DNA from: Saprospiraceae bacterium | GTDB taxonomy: Bacteria > Bacteroidota > Bacteroidia > Chitinophagales > Saprospiraceae | Length of the DNA stretch: 64,000 nt | Assembly (NCBI GenBank): GCA_020629715.1 | Contig: JAHDCU010000003.1 | Span: 434,879-498,878, forward strand | Direction of reading: 5' to 3' | Part shown: positions 17,968-27,321 of the stretch, in pieces | How the letters are laid out: every line of letters starts with the position of its first letter | Position numbering within the stretch: position 1 is the first letter of the stretch | Made by a program: the position numbers and the translations under genes | The notes under the pieces: generated by a model | Databases searched by the model: none | Told to the model about the DNA's origin: nothing | Seen by the model: only the letters and a program-made list of their open reading frames with translations

Positions 17968-19029
17968 TTAAAGCCCAGGGCAAATAATTATTGGCTTAAC
18001 CTTAGGCTTTTTGAAAATATTATAAATGTAGCTTAAGGCAATTTCATATGCATTATCCACATTCATAGTACCTGAGACACCCAAGTCAAAACTCATCCCA
18101 ACTCTAAAATTTTTATAATCTGCTCCTGCAAGCACTTGTGCATCTGATGCATTAGCTAATCGAGCACCTAATCCACCTCGCAGTGTTAGAGGAGTTTTTG
18201 ACTTTTTATTTAGGGTATAATCCAACAATGCATTAAACTGCAACTCCGAAGCTTGACCTTGTCTCTGATAAAAAATCGTGGGCGTAAATACTACATTACC
18301 TCCTCCACTTAAACGAAACTGAACGAAAGAATGTATCAATTTAGAAATACGAAATGAATTATCTACACCAATGCTTAATCTCGGATTTAACAAGTTGCCT
18401 ATACTTGCTCCAGCTAGAAAATGACTCGCGTTTTTATTACCAAACTTCGATTTGTAAGTCAAACCGACAATAAGCTCTGAAGCTGAAGAGCTAATTCTAT
18501 TCTCCATTAATCCATTAGCAATACTTGCTCCTAGATCAATCTGTGCATCAAATGATCTGCCTTCTACTAATGAAGCACCAGTAGTAATATCGTCTCCACC
18601 AAAATTGTATGCATCTGAGACAGTACCATATTGAACTCCTAAAGTCAATATCTGTGTTTTCTTTTTACCATAAGCAAAATGATAAGAGGCTCCTGGCTTC
18701 ATATACGTTCTTTTGAATCCCGCAGCACCACTACTAAAAGCATCAACACTAAGTCCGAAACTTATCCAATCTCCATCGGTTAGTCCATTGAGAAGGTTGG
18801 CGTCCAAGTAAAAATTACTTCCATTATAATTAGACCCAGGACCATCTACATTGAATGCCTGCTGCCTAAATATACCACCTACACGAATGGAGCCCTGAAA
18901 GTCTCCAATATTAGCAGGATTGATATCTAGAGGTGCCATCTGAAAATAACTATAATGGGTATTCTGTGCAGATAACCAAAACGTACTTCCTATAAGTAAA
19001 GCGATGATAAACGTAAATCTAATTTTCAT
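17968..19029 (-). CDS. PorP/SprF family type IX secretion membrane protein
   Basis: Start set at the ATG at 19029 (MKIRFTFIIALLIGSTFWLSAQ), which gives a clean signal peptide and 353 residues; the longer frame lacks one. The rest is an outer-membrane barrel with the PorP/SprF N-terminal signature (HYSYFQMAPLDINPANIG) and many beta strands. SprF/PorP proteins support surface attachment of specific T9SS cargo and are usually paired with an OmpA/PorE-like protein, as here (35 nt apart). A promoter close to consensus lies just upstream. Confidence 0.9.
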   Translation of the reverse strand: MKIRFTFIIALLIGSTFWLSAQNTHYSYFQMAPLDINPANIGDFQGSIRVGGIFRQQAFNVDGPGSNYNGSNFYLDANLLNGLTDGDWISFGLSVDAFSSGAAGFKRTYMKPGASYHFAYGKKKTQILTLGVQYGTVSDAYNFGGDDITTGASLVEGRSFDAQIDLGASIANGLMENRISSSASELIVGLTYKSKFGNKNASHFLAGASIGNLLNPRLSIGVDNSFRISKLIHSFVQFRLSGGGNVVFTPTIFYQRQGQASELQFNALLDYTLNKKSKTPLTLRGGLGARLANASDAQVLAGADYKNFRVGMSFDLGVSGTMNVDNAYEIALSYIYNIFKKPKVKPIIICPGL

Positions 19030-19058
19030 ATACTTAGGGCTAAGGACTTTAAGAAATC

Positions 19059-19088
19059 GAAAGATAGGAGATTTTTCATCAACCTCAA
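19059..19088 (-). promoter_or_regulatory. Near-consensus promoter of the porP-porE-like-pnuC operon
   Basis: On the minus strand TTG (19088-19086), a 19-nt spacer and TATCTTTC (19066-19059) match TTG-N19-TAnnTTTG with one mismatch in the last base. It lies 29 nt before the PorP ATG. Confidence 0.5.
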
Positions 19089-19135
19089 TACACTTATACA
19101 CTACAATCAATTACAAGATGTGTTAACTGTCTGTT

Positions 19136-20194
19136 ATGAATCAATATATTAATGCAAAATTAAGTAATCTTTATATCGTGAATACTGGATGGAAACCAAA
19201 AATAATGCTCTTACTGACCTTACTACTGACCTACAGTATTGGAAGAGCACAATCCGATATAGGGGTAAATGATAATAGCCTTCAACTATTCGAACCAGCT
19301 CCCGAATTTGATCAGCGAAGATTCAATGTTGCACTTGGAGCAACTGGAGTTACGTTTACAACCTTCGCTATAGGCCTTAACAATGTATGGTATGCTCAAT
19401 ATGAACGTGAAGGTTTTCATCTTTTCAATGACTGGCATGAATGGGAGCAGATGGATAAGATGGGTCATGCTTACACTTCATATATACAGAGCCATCTGTG
19501 GTATCAAGGATCACGATGGACGGGACTCAATGAGGATAATTCCATCATGGTTGGTGCCATAGCTGGCACATTATTTCAATCTACCGTTGAGGTTCTTGAT
19601 GGATTCAGTAAGGAATGGGGTTTTTCATTAGGTGATATGGGATTTAATATGGTCGGTGTCAGTAGTTTTTGGTTACAACAAAAATATTGGGGAGATCAAC
19701 GTATTAAGTTTAAGATGTCTTCTTTTCCAAAAAGCTATTCCGATCATTTACTTCAAAACGAACAAGGCGCTTACTTCCCTACCAGTTTGGATGATCGTAC
19801 AAATGACTTATTTGGTGAAAACTATCTTACCTCCTTTCTCAAAGATTATAATGCACAGACTATTTGGACTTCTATCAATATAGCTTCTTTTCTACATGAT
19901 GATTCGAGATGGCCAGATTGGCTTAATGTCGCTATCGGTTATGGTGCTGAAAATATGTACGGAGGATTTGAAAATCAGTGGGAAGTGGCAGAATTCACCT
20001 TTACATTGCCAGAATCAGAATATCCGAGGTATCGTCAATTTTACCTAGCCTTAGACTTAGATCTAGATCGATTTAAACCTAAATCTCATTTTTTAAGGAC
20101 TCTTTTTTCAATTCTGAATGTATTCAAAACTCCATCTCCTGCTATCGAAATCACCACGAGAGGAGAAATTCTATTTCATTTTATACATCTATAG
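19136..20194 (+). CDS. DUF2279 family protein
   Basis: 352 residues. The DUF2279 core is recognisable: DWHEWEQMDKMGHAYTSY near residue 100, then a TLFQSTVEVLDGFSKEWGFSLGDMGFN helix near residue 145 in which Asp and Glu recur within hydrophobic segments. A hydrophobic stretch (MLLLTLLLTYSIGRAQ) ends in a signal-peptidase-like site; the ATG at 19205 may be the true start, giving a short signal, while the ATG at 19136 gives a longer n-region. Role unknown. It diverges from the PorP operon. Confidence 0.78.
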   Translation: MNQYINAKLSNLYIVNTGWKPKIMLLLTLLLTYSIGRAQSDIGVNDNSLQLFEPAPEFDQRRFNVALGATGVTFTTFAIGLNNVWYAQYEREGFHLFNDWHEWEQMDKMGHAYTSYIQSHLWYQGSRWTGLNEDNSIMVGAIAGTLFQSTVEVLDGFSKEWGFSLGDMGFNMVGVSSFWLQQKYWGDQRIKFKMSSFPKSYSDHLLQNEQGAYFPTSLDDRTNDLFGENYLTSFLKDYNAQTIWTSINIASFLHDDSRWPDWLNVAIGYGAENMYGGFENQWEVAEFTFTLPESEYPRYRQFYLALDLDLDRFKPKSHFLRTLFSILNVFKTPSPAIEITTRGEILFHFIHL

Positions 20195-20230
20195 TGATTC
20201 GCCAGCAGGCAGTATAAGCCTAGGAATTGA

Positions 20231-20311
20231 GCTACTTTGAACCATAAGGAGCATAAGGAGCATAAGGAGCATAGAGTATTATTTTTGTATTTAAGCTCTG
20301 GTTCAAAGAGC
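20231..20311. repeat. Imperfect inverted repeat enclosing a 9-bp triple repeat
   Basis: CTTTGAACCA (20235-20244) pairs perfectly with TGGTTCAAAG (20299-20308), and three more bases (GCT/AGC) pair beyond a one-base bulge. It lies between two convergent genes and encloses three exact copies of ATAAGGAGC (20244-20270). There is no T-tract, so it is not a classical terminator, though it could fold in RNA. Confidence 0.5.
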
Positions 20312-20341
20312 ACCTAGATGATTCATCATTGAATATTAGTT

Positions 20342-21412
20342 TTATAATGCTAGGCTAATCTGAGGGTCCCTTGTTTTATAATAAAGCTCAGTATTCAATT
20401 TGACTTTTTTTCTTTTGGGTAAATACAATCGCTTAGCCAAATCCATTTGCTGATGAATCATTTCAGCAATTCTGCCCGAACCTTTCATACGATCTCCAAA
20501 CTGAGAATTATTAAGTTTACCATAATGCATAGATTCTATCTTATGCAATACCTTGGTTGCACGATCAGGATATGCCTTATGTACCCAGTCACCGAAAATT
20601 TCGGCTACAGCTCCATTTAACCTGACTACGATAGCGTTGACATCTTGTACTCCTAACTCTGCCAGTTTCTTAACTAATGGCATGATCCCATGATCATTGA
20701 TGCTAGGTATTATAGGTGCAGCAAGTCCATTGACAGGAATACCCGCTTTACACAACTCTCGGACTGTATTTAGTCGATTGGGTATACTGCTTGTACGTGG
20801 CTCTAGTTTTTTCCTGATATTATCTTCAAGCGTATTGATAGAAACATCAACCTGTACTAAATTTTCTGATGCCAATTTCTCCAATATATCCAGATCCCTG
20901 AGTATCAGTTGATTTTTGGTCACGATCGTTACAGGGTGCCTAAACTCCCAAAATATCTCCAATAATTTACGTGTAATACCTTCTTTACGTTCTATAGGTT
21001 GATAGCAGTCCGTATTGCCAGAAAGCATAATAGGTGAAGCTTCCCACTTATGAGATGATAGTCTGCGTCGTAATAGCTCTGGAGCATTACGCTTGATCAT
21101 GATCTGAGATTCAAAATCTACGCCTGCACTAAAGCCCCAAAAACTATGAGTATTGCGGGCATAACAATATACACAACCATGCTCACATCCTTGATAGGGA
21201 TTGAGCGACCATTGTCCGGGTACATCGGGACTCTCAACTTTATTGAGGATACTCTTAGGCTTTACCTCTTGAAACTTGGTCTGAGGAAGAGACATCGGGT
21301 CGTCATCAGGATGATAAAATACGTTTTCAGTATCCTTTGTAACCGAATCAAAAGGATTATCTGGATTGATCTGTGCCCCGCGCCCTTTAATCAAAACAGG
21401 TAATTGTCGCAT
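20342..21412 (-). CDS. PA0069-family radical SAM protein
   Basis: 356 residues. The radical SAM cluster motif CEHGCVYC has ligands C76, C80 and C83 within the family stretch NPYQGCEHGCVYCYAR, followed by HSFWGFSAGVDFES. This family is distantly related to spore photoproduct lyase (SplB-like); the reaction is not established. The N-terminus (LIKGRGAQINPDNPFD) is also typical. It appears to be a single-gene unit, with short 9-bp tandem repeats in both flanking intergenic regions. Confidence 0.9.
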   Translation of the reverse strand: MRQLPVLIKGRGAQINPDNPFDSVTKDTENVFYHPDDDPMSLPQTKFQEVKPKSILNKVESPDVPGQWSLNPYQGCEHGCVYCYARNTHSFWGFSAGVDFESQIMIKRNAPELLRRRLSSHKWEASPIMLSGNTDCYQPIERKEGITRKLLEIFWEFRHPVTIVTKNQLILRDLDILEKLASENLVQVDVSINTLEDNIRKKLEPRTSSIPNRLNTVRELCKAGIPVNGLAAPIIPSINDHGIMPLVKKLAELGVQDVNAIVVRLNGAVAEIFGDWVHKAYPDRATKVLHKIESMHYGKLNNSQFGDRMKGSGRIAEMIHQQMDLAKRLYLPKRKKVKLNTELYYKTRDPQISLAL

Positions 21413-21472
21413 ATTACATCTTTATTATGTCGCAATATACGTTATTTGATAATAAATGTCAAGGGTAAGTTT

Positions 21473-21535
21473 CAGGGGTATCAGGGGTATCAGGGGTATC
21501 AGGGGTATCAGGGGTATCAGGGGTATCAGGGGTAA
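21473..21535. repeat. 9-bp tandem repeat (CAGGGGTAT, 7 copies)
   Basis: Six perfect copies and a seventh differing only in its last base lie head to tail. The array is bracketed by near-identical GGGTAAGTT sequences on each side (21463-21471 and 21529-21537). It lies between the divergent radical SAM gene (60 nt away) and scpA (122 nt away). No start codon links it to either gene, so it is taken as non-coding and possibly variable in copy number. Confidence 0.85.
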
Positions 21536-21657
21536 GTTCTTGATTTTTTCAATTGTCATAAAACAATTATACAGGATACTTACAGAAACAATAAAGTAGC
21601 TTAGATCACCTTACCGCAAAGTCATGAACTAATTTTATAAACTATTATATTCGCATC

Positions 21658-22398
21658 ATGAGCGAAGGTGCATTCAAGATTAAAACACAACACTTCGAGG
21701 GTCCCTTCGACTTACTGCTGTTTTTTATTGAACGTGACGAATTGGATATTCATGACATCCCGATTGCTCAAATAACAGATGATTTCTTAGCCTATATCAA
21801 AGAACTTGAGTCCTTGGATATCGATGTAGCTAGCGAATTTATTTTAGTAGCTGCGACCTTGATGCGTATCAAAGCCAAAATGCTCATACCTCGCAAAGAA
21901 CTTGACGAAGAAGGTAATGAAATAGATCCAAGATACGATCTTGCACAAAAGCTCTTGGAGTATAAAAGATATAAGGAAGTCATAGATGATATGCAAGTGC
22001 TCGAAGCTAATCGATCTATGTTACATCCAAGAGGGAATACTAGCGCCGAACTCAAAGAAATTGCCACCAAAGCACTGGTTGATATAGAGCTGGAGTCTCT
22101 TACTCTCTATAAACTCATGGATACATTCAAAAAAGTACTGGAGCGACAAGCTAATATAAAAAATCGAACGGTACATGAGATCGTACGGTACAACTATACA
22201 GTAGCTAACCAACAAAAATACATCTACTCTAGAATCAAAGCCTCCGGAAAAACTAATTTCAATACGCTATTTGAAAAGTTAGAAAATCGAGTACATGCTA
22301 TTGTTACTTTTCTAGCCCTTTTAGAACTCCTCAATCTGCAGCAACTGTGTCTCGTACAGGGCGAAGGGATAAATAACTTTTGGGTGGAAAGGGGGTGA
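21658..22398 (+). CDS. scpA: Segregation and condensation protein A
   Basis: 246 residues, the usual ScpA length. The N-terminal kleisin signature is FEGPFDLLLFFIERDELDIHDIPI (residues 14-37), followed by EFILVAATLMRIKAKMLIP. ScpA bridges the SMC heads together with ScpB to condense and segregate the chromosome; neither smc nor scpB is in this window. The C-terminal winged-helix part (FLALLELLNLQQLCLVQ) is present, so the gene is intact. Confidence 0.92.
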   Translation: MSEGAFKIKTQHFEGPFDLLLFFIERDELDIHDIPIAQITDDFLAYIKELESLDIDVASEFILVAATLMRIKAKMLIPRKELDEEGNEIDPRYDLAQKLLEYKRYKEVIDDMQVLEANRSMLHPRGNTSAELKEIATKALVDIELESLTLYKLMDTFKKVLERQANIKNRTVHEIVRYNYTVANQQKYIYSRIKASGKTNFNTLFEKLENRVHAIVTFLALLELLNLQQLCLVQGEGINNFWVERG

Positions 22399-22420
22399 TT
22401 TTTAATGATCAAGCTTAAAA

Positions 22421-23455
22421 ATGAAAAATATTCTGATTATCCTATTCTATCTATTATCTCAACCAATTATATCAATTGCTCAAGATTGCCCTACAAAAGA
22501 CATACCTCTTTTTTATATACCAAAGTTTTTAGAAGATTTTGCCAAAGAGTACCCAAATTGCAAATGTCTACCATCTTCGTTAAAGCTACCTACCACTGAA
22601 AAGGATCTAACCAAAATGAAAGGATTGTCAAATATTGACAGTATAAGAGGCTCACTTATTTGTCAAAACTGTGAATTAAATTCTCTGATGGGGTTGGAAA
22701 ATATTAAATATATCGAACGAGATTTAATTATTGATGGACCATCAGGAATAATTAAAGACCTGCAAGGCTTGAATAATTTAAAAGAGATTAAAGGAAGTTT
22801 AATATTCTATGCTATAACTGAATTAAAATCTTTAGAAGGACTTAACTCATTAAAGAGTATTGGAAGAAGCTTGGATATTAGCAATTGTAATAAGCTTCGA
22901 AGCATCAAAGAACTAGAAAATTTGAAATCTATTGGTCGAGATCTTATTTTTTATAGGAACGATCGAATTCAAGTATTAAACTCTTTTATTTCATTAGAAA
23001 ATATTGGTGGAGATCTTAAGATTAGTAATAATGATTTTTTGACCACAATTGCAGATTTCAACAAAGTGAAGATTATCGGAGGTCGATTAGAAATAGCTGA
23101 GAACCCAATTCTATCCGAAATATCTGGTTTCAATTCATTAAACTCTATTAATGGCAACATTTACATTGGATATTGTAAAAGGCTAAAAAATTTAGATGCC
23201 TTATCTAGTGTTGTTCAAATGGATGGTGACCTCTCTATTATTTCAAATGATAGTCTAATTGACATCAGGGGCTTAGAAAATATCGATGTATCTGAAATAT
23301 CTGGATTAACCATTAATTATAATAGCAATCTAAGTATATGTAATAATAAAACGGTATGTAATTATCTGAAAATTGGGTATAGCAAGCTTAGTATAGTTGG
23401 CAATGCTGGAGATTGCGCATATGAACATTATCTCCATTATCACTGCAATAACTAA
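22421..23455 (+). CDS. Secreted receptor-L-domain-like repeat protein
   Basis: 344 residues with a signal peptide (1-20, ISIAQ). The mature part is a solenoid of about ten repeats of roughly 23-25 residues with patterns such as LEGLNSLKSIGRSLDISNC and LENLKSIGRDLIFY, which resemble receptor-L-domain or leucine-rich repeats. The end has several Cys residues (SICNNKTVCNYL, GDCAYEHYLHYHC) like capping motifs. No T9SS sorting domain follows, unlike many such proteins in this phylum. Binding partner unknown. It follows scpA by 22 nt. Confidence 0.75.
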   Translation: MKNILIILFYLLSQPIISIAQDCPTKDIPLFYIPKFLEDFAKEYPNCKCLPSSLKLPTTEKDLTKMKGLSNIDSIRGSLICQNCELNSLMGLENIKYIERDLIIDGPSGIIKDLQGLNNLKEIKGSLIFYAITELKSLEGLNSLKSIGRSLDISNCNKLRSIKELENLKSIGRDLIFYRNDRIQVLNSFISLENIGGDLKISNNDFLTTIADFNKVKIIGGRLEIAENPILSEISGFNSLNSINGNIYIGYCKRLKNLDALSSVVQMDGDLSIISNDSLIDIRGLENIDVSEISGLTINYNSNLSICNNKTVCNYLKIGYSKLSIVGNAGDCAYEHYLHYHCNN

Positions 23456-23505
23456 TGACTTATTTCATTCCTATTATAAATCAAAAATATAGTTTAAACA
23501 CATAG

Positions 23506-24585
23506 CTAAAAAGCCTCATTGATGGTCAAGTACAAATTACCGCCTTCTTTATGACATCCATAATCCAATCGGATACGCATACGCTGATCTTTGGTCAGCT
23601 GAAACCTTATTCCGCCACCAAACGTCCAAATATTAGGAGCTGAGAAAAGTCCACCAATAGATGATTTAACATTACTTCCTGATGTAAATGCCACTCCACC
23701 GATTCGTTTCCAAATGGGAAAGCGATACTCAATCTGATGAGATACTAAATGTTTATCCATGTATCGACGATCAGCTATCCCTCGTCCACGCTTGGCGCCT
23801 CCTACGTAATAGTATTGATAAAATGGAGTATCACCAGCCGTAAATCCCCAATAACTATTAACTCCCAGTACATGATTTTCGCTCAGGCTAAAGAAAGCAC
23901 TCATATTTAGATCAGAACGAAAAAAGCTACGTTGACTAAGCACATTTTTAGTGCTGTTGATCAATTTTAGATCCATGTAAAAGCCTTTAGTCGTATTAAT
24001 ATTATAATCTCTGGCGTCATATACAACCTGCGCTCCGTACTGAAAGATTGATCGATGCCCCGATATAACAAACTCATTATTTTCTAACAAACCACCCTGC
24101 TCTACCTCACTTATATTGTAATCATCATATCTGATCAAAGGACCTGCGAGCCAATTCCCTTTTATGCTTTTGATTGCTGAAAGTCTGACTCTAGGATAAT
24201 TGACCCGAAAGGTCTCAAGATCTTCTTTATGGCTATCTTCTCCGATGCCAAAATGATTATATAAATATCGATAGTAGCCTACCTCGCCAATATATCGTTT
24301 GTTATTATTATCCGTAAAAAGATCGAAATCTGCGAAAAAAAGTAATTGCTTTTTGAAGGTATAAATGGACGTAAAATTGATAGCAGATGGGTTATTTTGC
24401 TCTGTCTCCTTGTTCATATAAAAGGTATACAATCCTGTACCACCAACCCCAAGTCCTGTCTCTGGAAGGTAAAATACTACTGGAAAAGCGGCAAAGAAAG
24501 ATCTTCTAAGTGTATCCTGAGCAAGTAAAGTCTTACTTGTAAATACGATAACAAAACAAATACTTAGCACTTTGGCGATACGCAT
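23506..24585 (-). CDS. Omp85/BamA-TamA-type outer-membrane beta-barrel protein
   Basis: 359 residues with a signal peptide (about 1-22). There is no POTRA region: the mature protein starts directly with FFAAFPVVFYLPETGLGVGGTG, a first-strand signature of surface-antigen (Omp85 C-terminal) barrels, and has repeated beta strands. GGAKRGRGIADRRYMDK resembles the conserved loop-6 VRG(F/Y)-type motif (here RGRGI). Its cargo is unknown. It is divergent from aspS. Confidence 0.8.
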   Translation of the reverse strand: MRIAKVLSICFVIVFTSKTLLAQDTLRRSFFAAFPVVFYLPETGLGVGGTGLYTFYMNKETEQNNPSAINFTSIYTFKKQLLFFADFDLFTDNNNKRYIGEVGYYRYLYNHFGIGEDSHKEDLETFRVNYPRVRLSAIKSIKGNWLAGPLIRYDDYNISEVEQGGLLENNEFVISGHRSIFQYGAQVVYDARDYNINTTKGFYMDLKLINSTKNVLSQRSFFRSDLNMSAFFSLSENHVLGVNSYWGFTAGDTPFYQYYYVGGAKRGRGIADRRYMDKHLVSHQIEYRFPIWKRIGGVAFTSGSNVKSSIGGLFSAPNIWTFGGGIRFQLTKDQRMRIRLDYGCHKEGGNLYLTINEAF

Positions 24586-24690
24586 AGTCTAATCTACAAA
24601 TGAATCGTTACAACGAAGCATTCATATAGATTATGATGCAAACAAAAATAATCTTAACCATATGTCTACTCTAATTGTGATATCCTAATC

Positions 24691-24720
24691 TTGATTTATT
24701 GCCGTTTAAGGCTACCTTTG
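24691..24720 (+). promoter_or_regulatory. Consensus promoter of aspS
   Basis: TTG (24691-24693), a 19-nt spacer and TACCTTTG (24713-24720) match the Bacteroidota housekeeping consensus exactly. The aspS ATG is 25 nt further on. Confidence 0.8.
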
Positions 24721-24745
24721 CACTCGTATCTAAAAAGAATGCAAT

Positions 24746-26512
24746 ATGTATCGTTCGCATAACTGTGGAGCACTCCGTATAAGTGATGTCAATACTCCAG
24801 TAACTTTAAGTGGCTGGGTTCAAAAAAGTAGAGATTTAGGTGGTATGACATTTGTCGATTTGAGAGATCGCTATGGCATTACTCAGCTAGTATTCAACAT
24901 GGAGACTCAAGAAGATCTTTGTCTTCAAGCACGAAAGCTAGGTAGAGAGTTCGTTATCAAAATAGAAGGTATCGTAAGAGAGCGATCTAGCAAAAATGCA
25001 AATCGTGCAACTGGTGATATAGAAATCGAAGTAAGTCAACTAGATGTATTGAATGCAGCGCAAGTACCTCCATTTACTATAGAGGAAGATACAGATGGTG
25101 GAGAAGATATTCGTATGAAATATCGATATCTTGATCTCAGAAGAGGTCCACTACAGCGGAATATTATGTTTAGATCAAAGCTTGCGATCGAGACTCGAAA
25201 ATATCTCGACGGACTATCTTTTGTAGAAGTAGAGACACCAGTTTTGATCAAAAGTACTCCTGAAGGAGCACGAGATTTTATTGTACCGAGTAGGATGAAT
25301 CCTGGTCAGGCATATGCACTACCTCAATCGCCACAGACGTTTAAGCAGATTTTGATGATCTCTGGTTATGATCGATATTTTCAGATCGTAAAATGCTTTA
25401 GAGATGAAGATCTGAGGGCGGATCGTCAGCCAGAGTTTACACAGATAGACTGTGAGATGTCCTTTGTGACACAAGAAGATATCCTCAATACGTTTGAAGG
25501 ACTTACTAAGCACCTATTCAAAACACTAAAAGGAATCGAGCTAGCTGACTTCCCTCGTATGTCATATGATGATGCCATGGAGCAATATGGTAGCGATAAA
25601 CCAGACCTTCGTTTTGGTATGAAATTCATCGACTTAAATGAGATGAAGGGTCATGATTTTCCAGTTTTTGATAATGCCGAATTTGTAGTGGGCATCAATG
25701 CCGAAGGAGCAGCAGATCAGTTTTCCAATAAGGATATCAAAAAGTTGACAGAATGGATGCAACGACCACAGATTGGAGCTAAGGGCCTAGTCTATATTAA
25801 ATATGGGCAAGATGGTAGCATAAAATCATCAGTTGGAAAATTTTACAGCGAAGAGTATCTCAAGGGAATGCTTGACGCAAAAGGAGCGAAGCCAGGTGAC
25901 ATGATGCTCATACTTTGTGGCGAAACTGAGAAAACTAGAAAACAACTCAACGAACTCAGGCTAGAAATGGGTAGTCGTCTTGGCTTAATCAAAGAAGGTG
26001 ACTTTAAGCCTCTGTGGGTGGTAGACTTTCCTCTATTGGAATGGGATGAAGAGTCAGAGAGATTTCATGCGATGCATCACCCATTTACATCACCTAAAAA
26101 AGAAGATGTAGACCGAATGCTTAATGGAGATCATGAAACTATGAAAGCATTACGTGCCGATGCATATGACTTGGTGATCAATGGATCTGAGATCGGTGGT
26201 GGATCGATCAGAATACATGATCGAGATCTGCAAAGTAGAAATTTTGATCTACTTGGTTTTACTAAAGAAGAAGCTGAGGAGCAATTTGGATTTTTACTAG
26301 GTGCCTTTGAGTACGGAGCTCCTCCGCATGGTGGTATTGCTTTTGGATTTGATAGACTATGTGCAGTACTCAATAATCAGAGCTCGATCAGAGATTTTAT
26401 AGCTTTTCCAAAAAATAATCAAGGTAGAGATATGATGATTGATGCTCCAAGTCGTTTAGATATCCAGCAACTTGAAGATTTGGCACTAGAATCTACGGCT
26501 AGTGTCGAATAG
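24746..26512 (+). CDS. aspS: Aspartyl-tRNA synthetase
   Basis: 588 residues, the bacterial-type class II enzyme. An N-terminal OB-fold anticodon-binding domain (about 1-105, [24 protein letters not shown]) is followed by the catalytic core with motif 1 (FVEVETPVL), motif 2 ([19 protein letters not shown]) and motif 3 (GIAFGFDRL), and the GAD insertion domain typical of bacteria (about 280-410). It attaches aspartate to tRNA-Asp. It is transcribed from a consensus promoter and followed after 14 nt by the CHAP-domain gene. Confidence 0.96.
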   Translation: MYRSHNCGALRISDVNTPVTLSGWVQKSRDLGGMTFVDLRDRYGITQLVFNMETQEDLCLQARKLGREFVIKIEGIVRERSSKNANRATGDIEIEVSQLDVLNAAQVPPFTIEEDTDGGEDIRMKYRYLDLRRGPLQRNIMFRSKLAIETRKYLDGLSFVEVETPVLIKSTPEGARDFIVPSRMNPGQAYALPQSPQTFKQILMISGYDRYFQIVKCFRDEDLRADRQPEFTQIDCEMSFVTQEDILNTFEGLTKHLFKTLKGIELADFPRMSYDDAMEQYGSDKPDLRFGMKFIDLNEMKGHDFPVFDNAEFVVGINAEGAADQFSNKDIKKLTEWMQRPQIGAKGLVYIKYGQDGSIKSSVGKFYSEEYLKGMLDAKGAKPGDMMLILCGETEKTRKQLNELRLEMGSRLGLIKEGDFKPLWVVDFPLLEWDEESERFHAMHHPFTSPKKEDVDRMLNGDHETMKALRADAYDLVINGSEIGGGSIRIHDRDLQSRNFDLLGFTKEEAEEQFGFLLGAFEYGAPPHGGIAFGFDRLCAVLNNQSSIRDFIAFPKNNQGRDMMIDAPSRLDIQQLEDLALESTASVE

Positions 26513-26526
26513 GCAATATTAAACCC

Positions 26527-27258
26527 ATGAATGTGACTCAGATCAAAGCTCTTATTTGTACAGTACTTATATTCGGTTCTCTTGGATATTATTTTGTTTT
26601 AAGTCCTATGGGCTACTCCTTAGGCAACTTTGATCTACCTACGCTAAGCTTGCCTGATTTCGGAAATAATAAGCCAAAAAGCAAAAACACTAAACCTACT
26701 AAATCAAAATCCAATAAGCGAAGTACAGTATCAGGAGCAACCATTTCTGCACCTAATGCTGAAGGGTTTGGCTCAGTAGTAGATGTACTCAATGGAGTAA
26801 ATGTGTATTATAATGGTAGGGTTACCAATGTAAAAGGTCGCAATGTGACTCCTGATGGATATAACTTAGGGCTAAAATATCAATGCGTAGAATTTGTCAA
26901 ACGCTACTACTACGAATACTTCAATCATAAAATGCCGGATAGCTACGGTCATGCTAAGGACTTTTTTGATAAGCGATTATTTAATGGAGAGTACAATCGC
27001 AAAAGAGCATTATCACAATACATCAATGGAGCTGGTCATAAGCCCCAAGTCAACGACCTCCTTATCTATGGAGCTAATGAATACAACCCGTATGGTCATG
27101 TAGCCATTGTAGCCTATGTTTCAGACAAGATCGTTGAAGTTGTGCAACAAAATCCAGGTCTTGGCAATCCAAATCGAGAAAATTATCCCCTAGCTAAAGT
27201 GAATAATCGTTGGAAAGTAATGCATAAAGATGTCGTGGGTTGGCTGCGAAAGGATTAG
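26527..27258 (+). CDS. CHAP-domain membrane-anchored amidase/peptidase
   Basis: 243 residues: an uncleaved N-terminal membrane helix (about 8-27), a Lys/Ser/Asn-rich linker (about 45-70) and a CHAP domain (about 85-240). The expected catalytic pair is C120 (KYQCVEF) and H191 (NPYGHVAIV), with downstream Glu/Asn (VVQQN) completing the site. CHAP enzymes cleave peptidoglycan or glutathionylspermidine-type amides; a cell-wall role is likely because the domain would face the periplasm. It follows aspS closely and is probably co-transcribed. Confidence 0.8.
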   Translation: MNVTQIKALICTVLIFGSLGYYFVLSPMGYSLGNFDLPTLSLPDFGNNKPKSKNTKPTKSKSNKRSTVSGATISAPNAEGFGSVVDVLNGVNVYYNGRVTNVKGRNVTPDGYNLGLKYQCVEFVKRYYYEYFNHKMPDSYGHAKDFFDKRLFNGEYNRKRALSQYINGAGHKPQVNDLLIYGANEYNPYGHVAIVAYVSDKIVEVVQQNPGLGNPNRENYPLAKVNNRWKVMHKDVVGWLRKD

Positions 27259-27321
27259 GCGAAATTATCAACTTCATATTTTGTTGTTAGCTTTCCGAAG
27301 AAATTCTCATCTTAGGCTAAG

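Noticed and set aside
21473-21535. CRISPR-like array
   Set aside because: Units are 9 bp with no spacers and no cas genes nearby; it is a simple tandem repeat.
21646-21653. TATATTCG as a -7 promoter element for scpA
   Set aside because: It has one mismatch to TAnnTTTG, and no TTG occurs 17-23 bases upstream, so it is not distinguishable from chance in AT-rich DNA.
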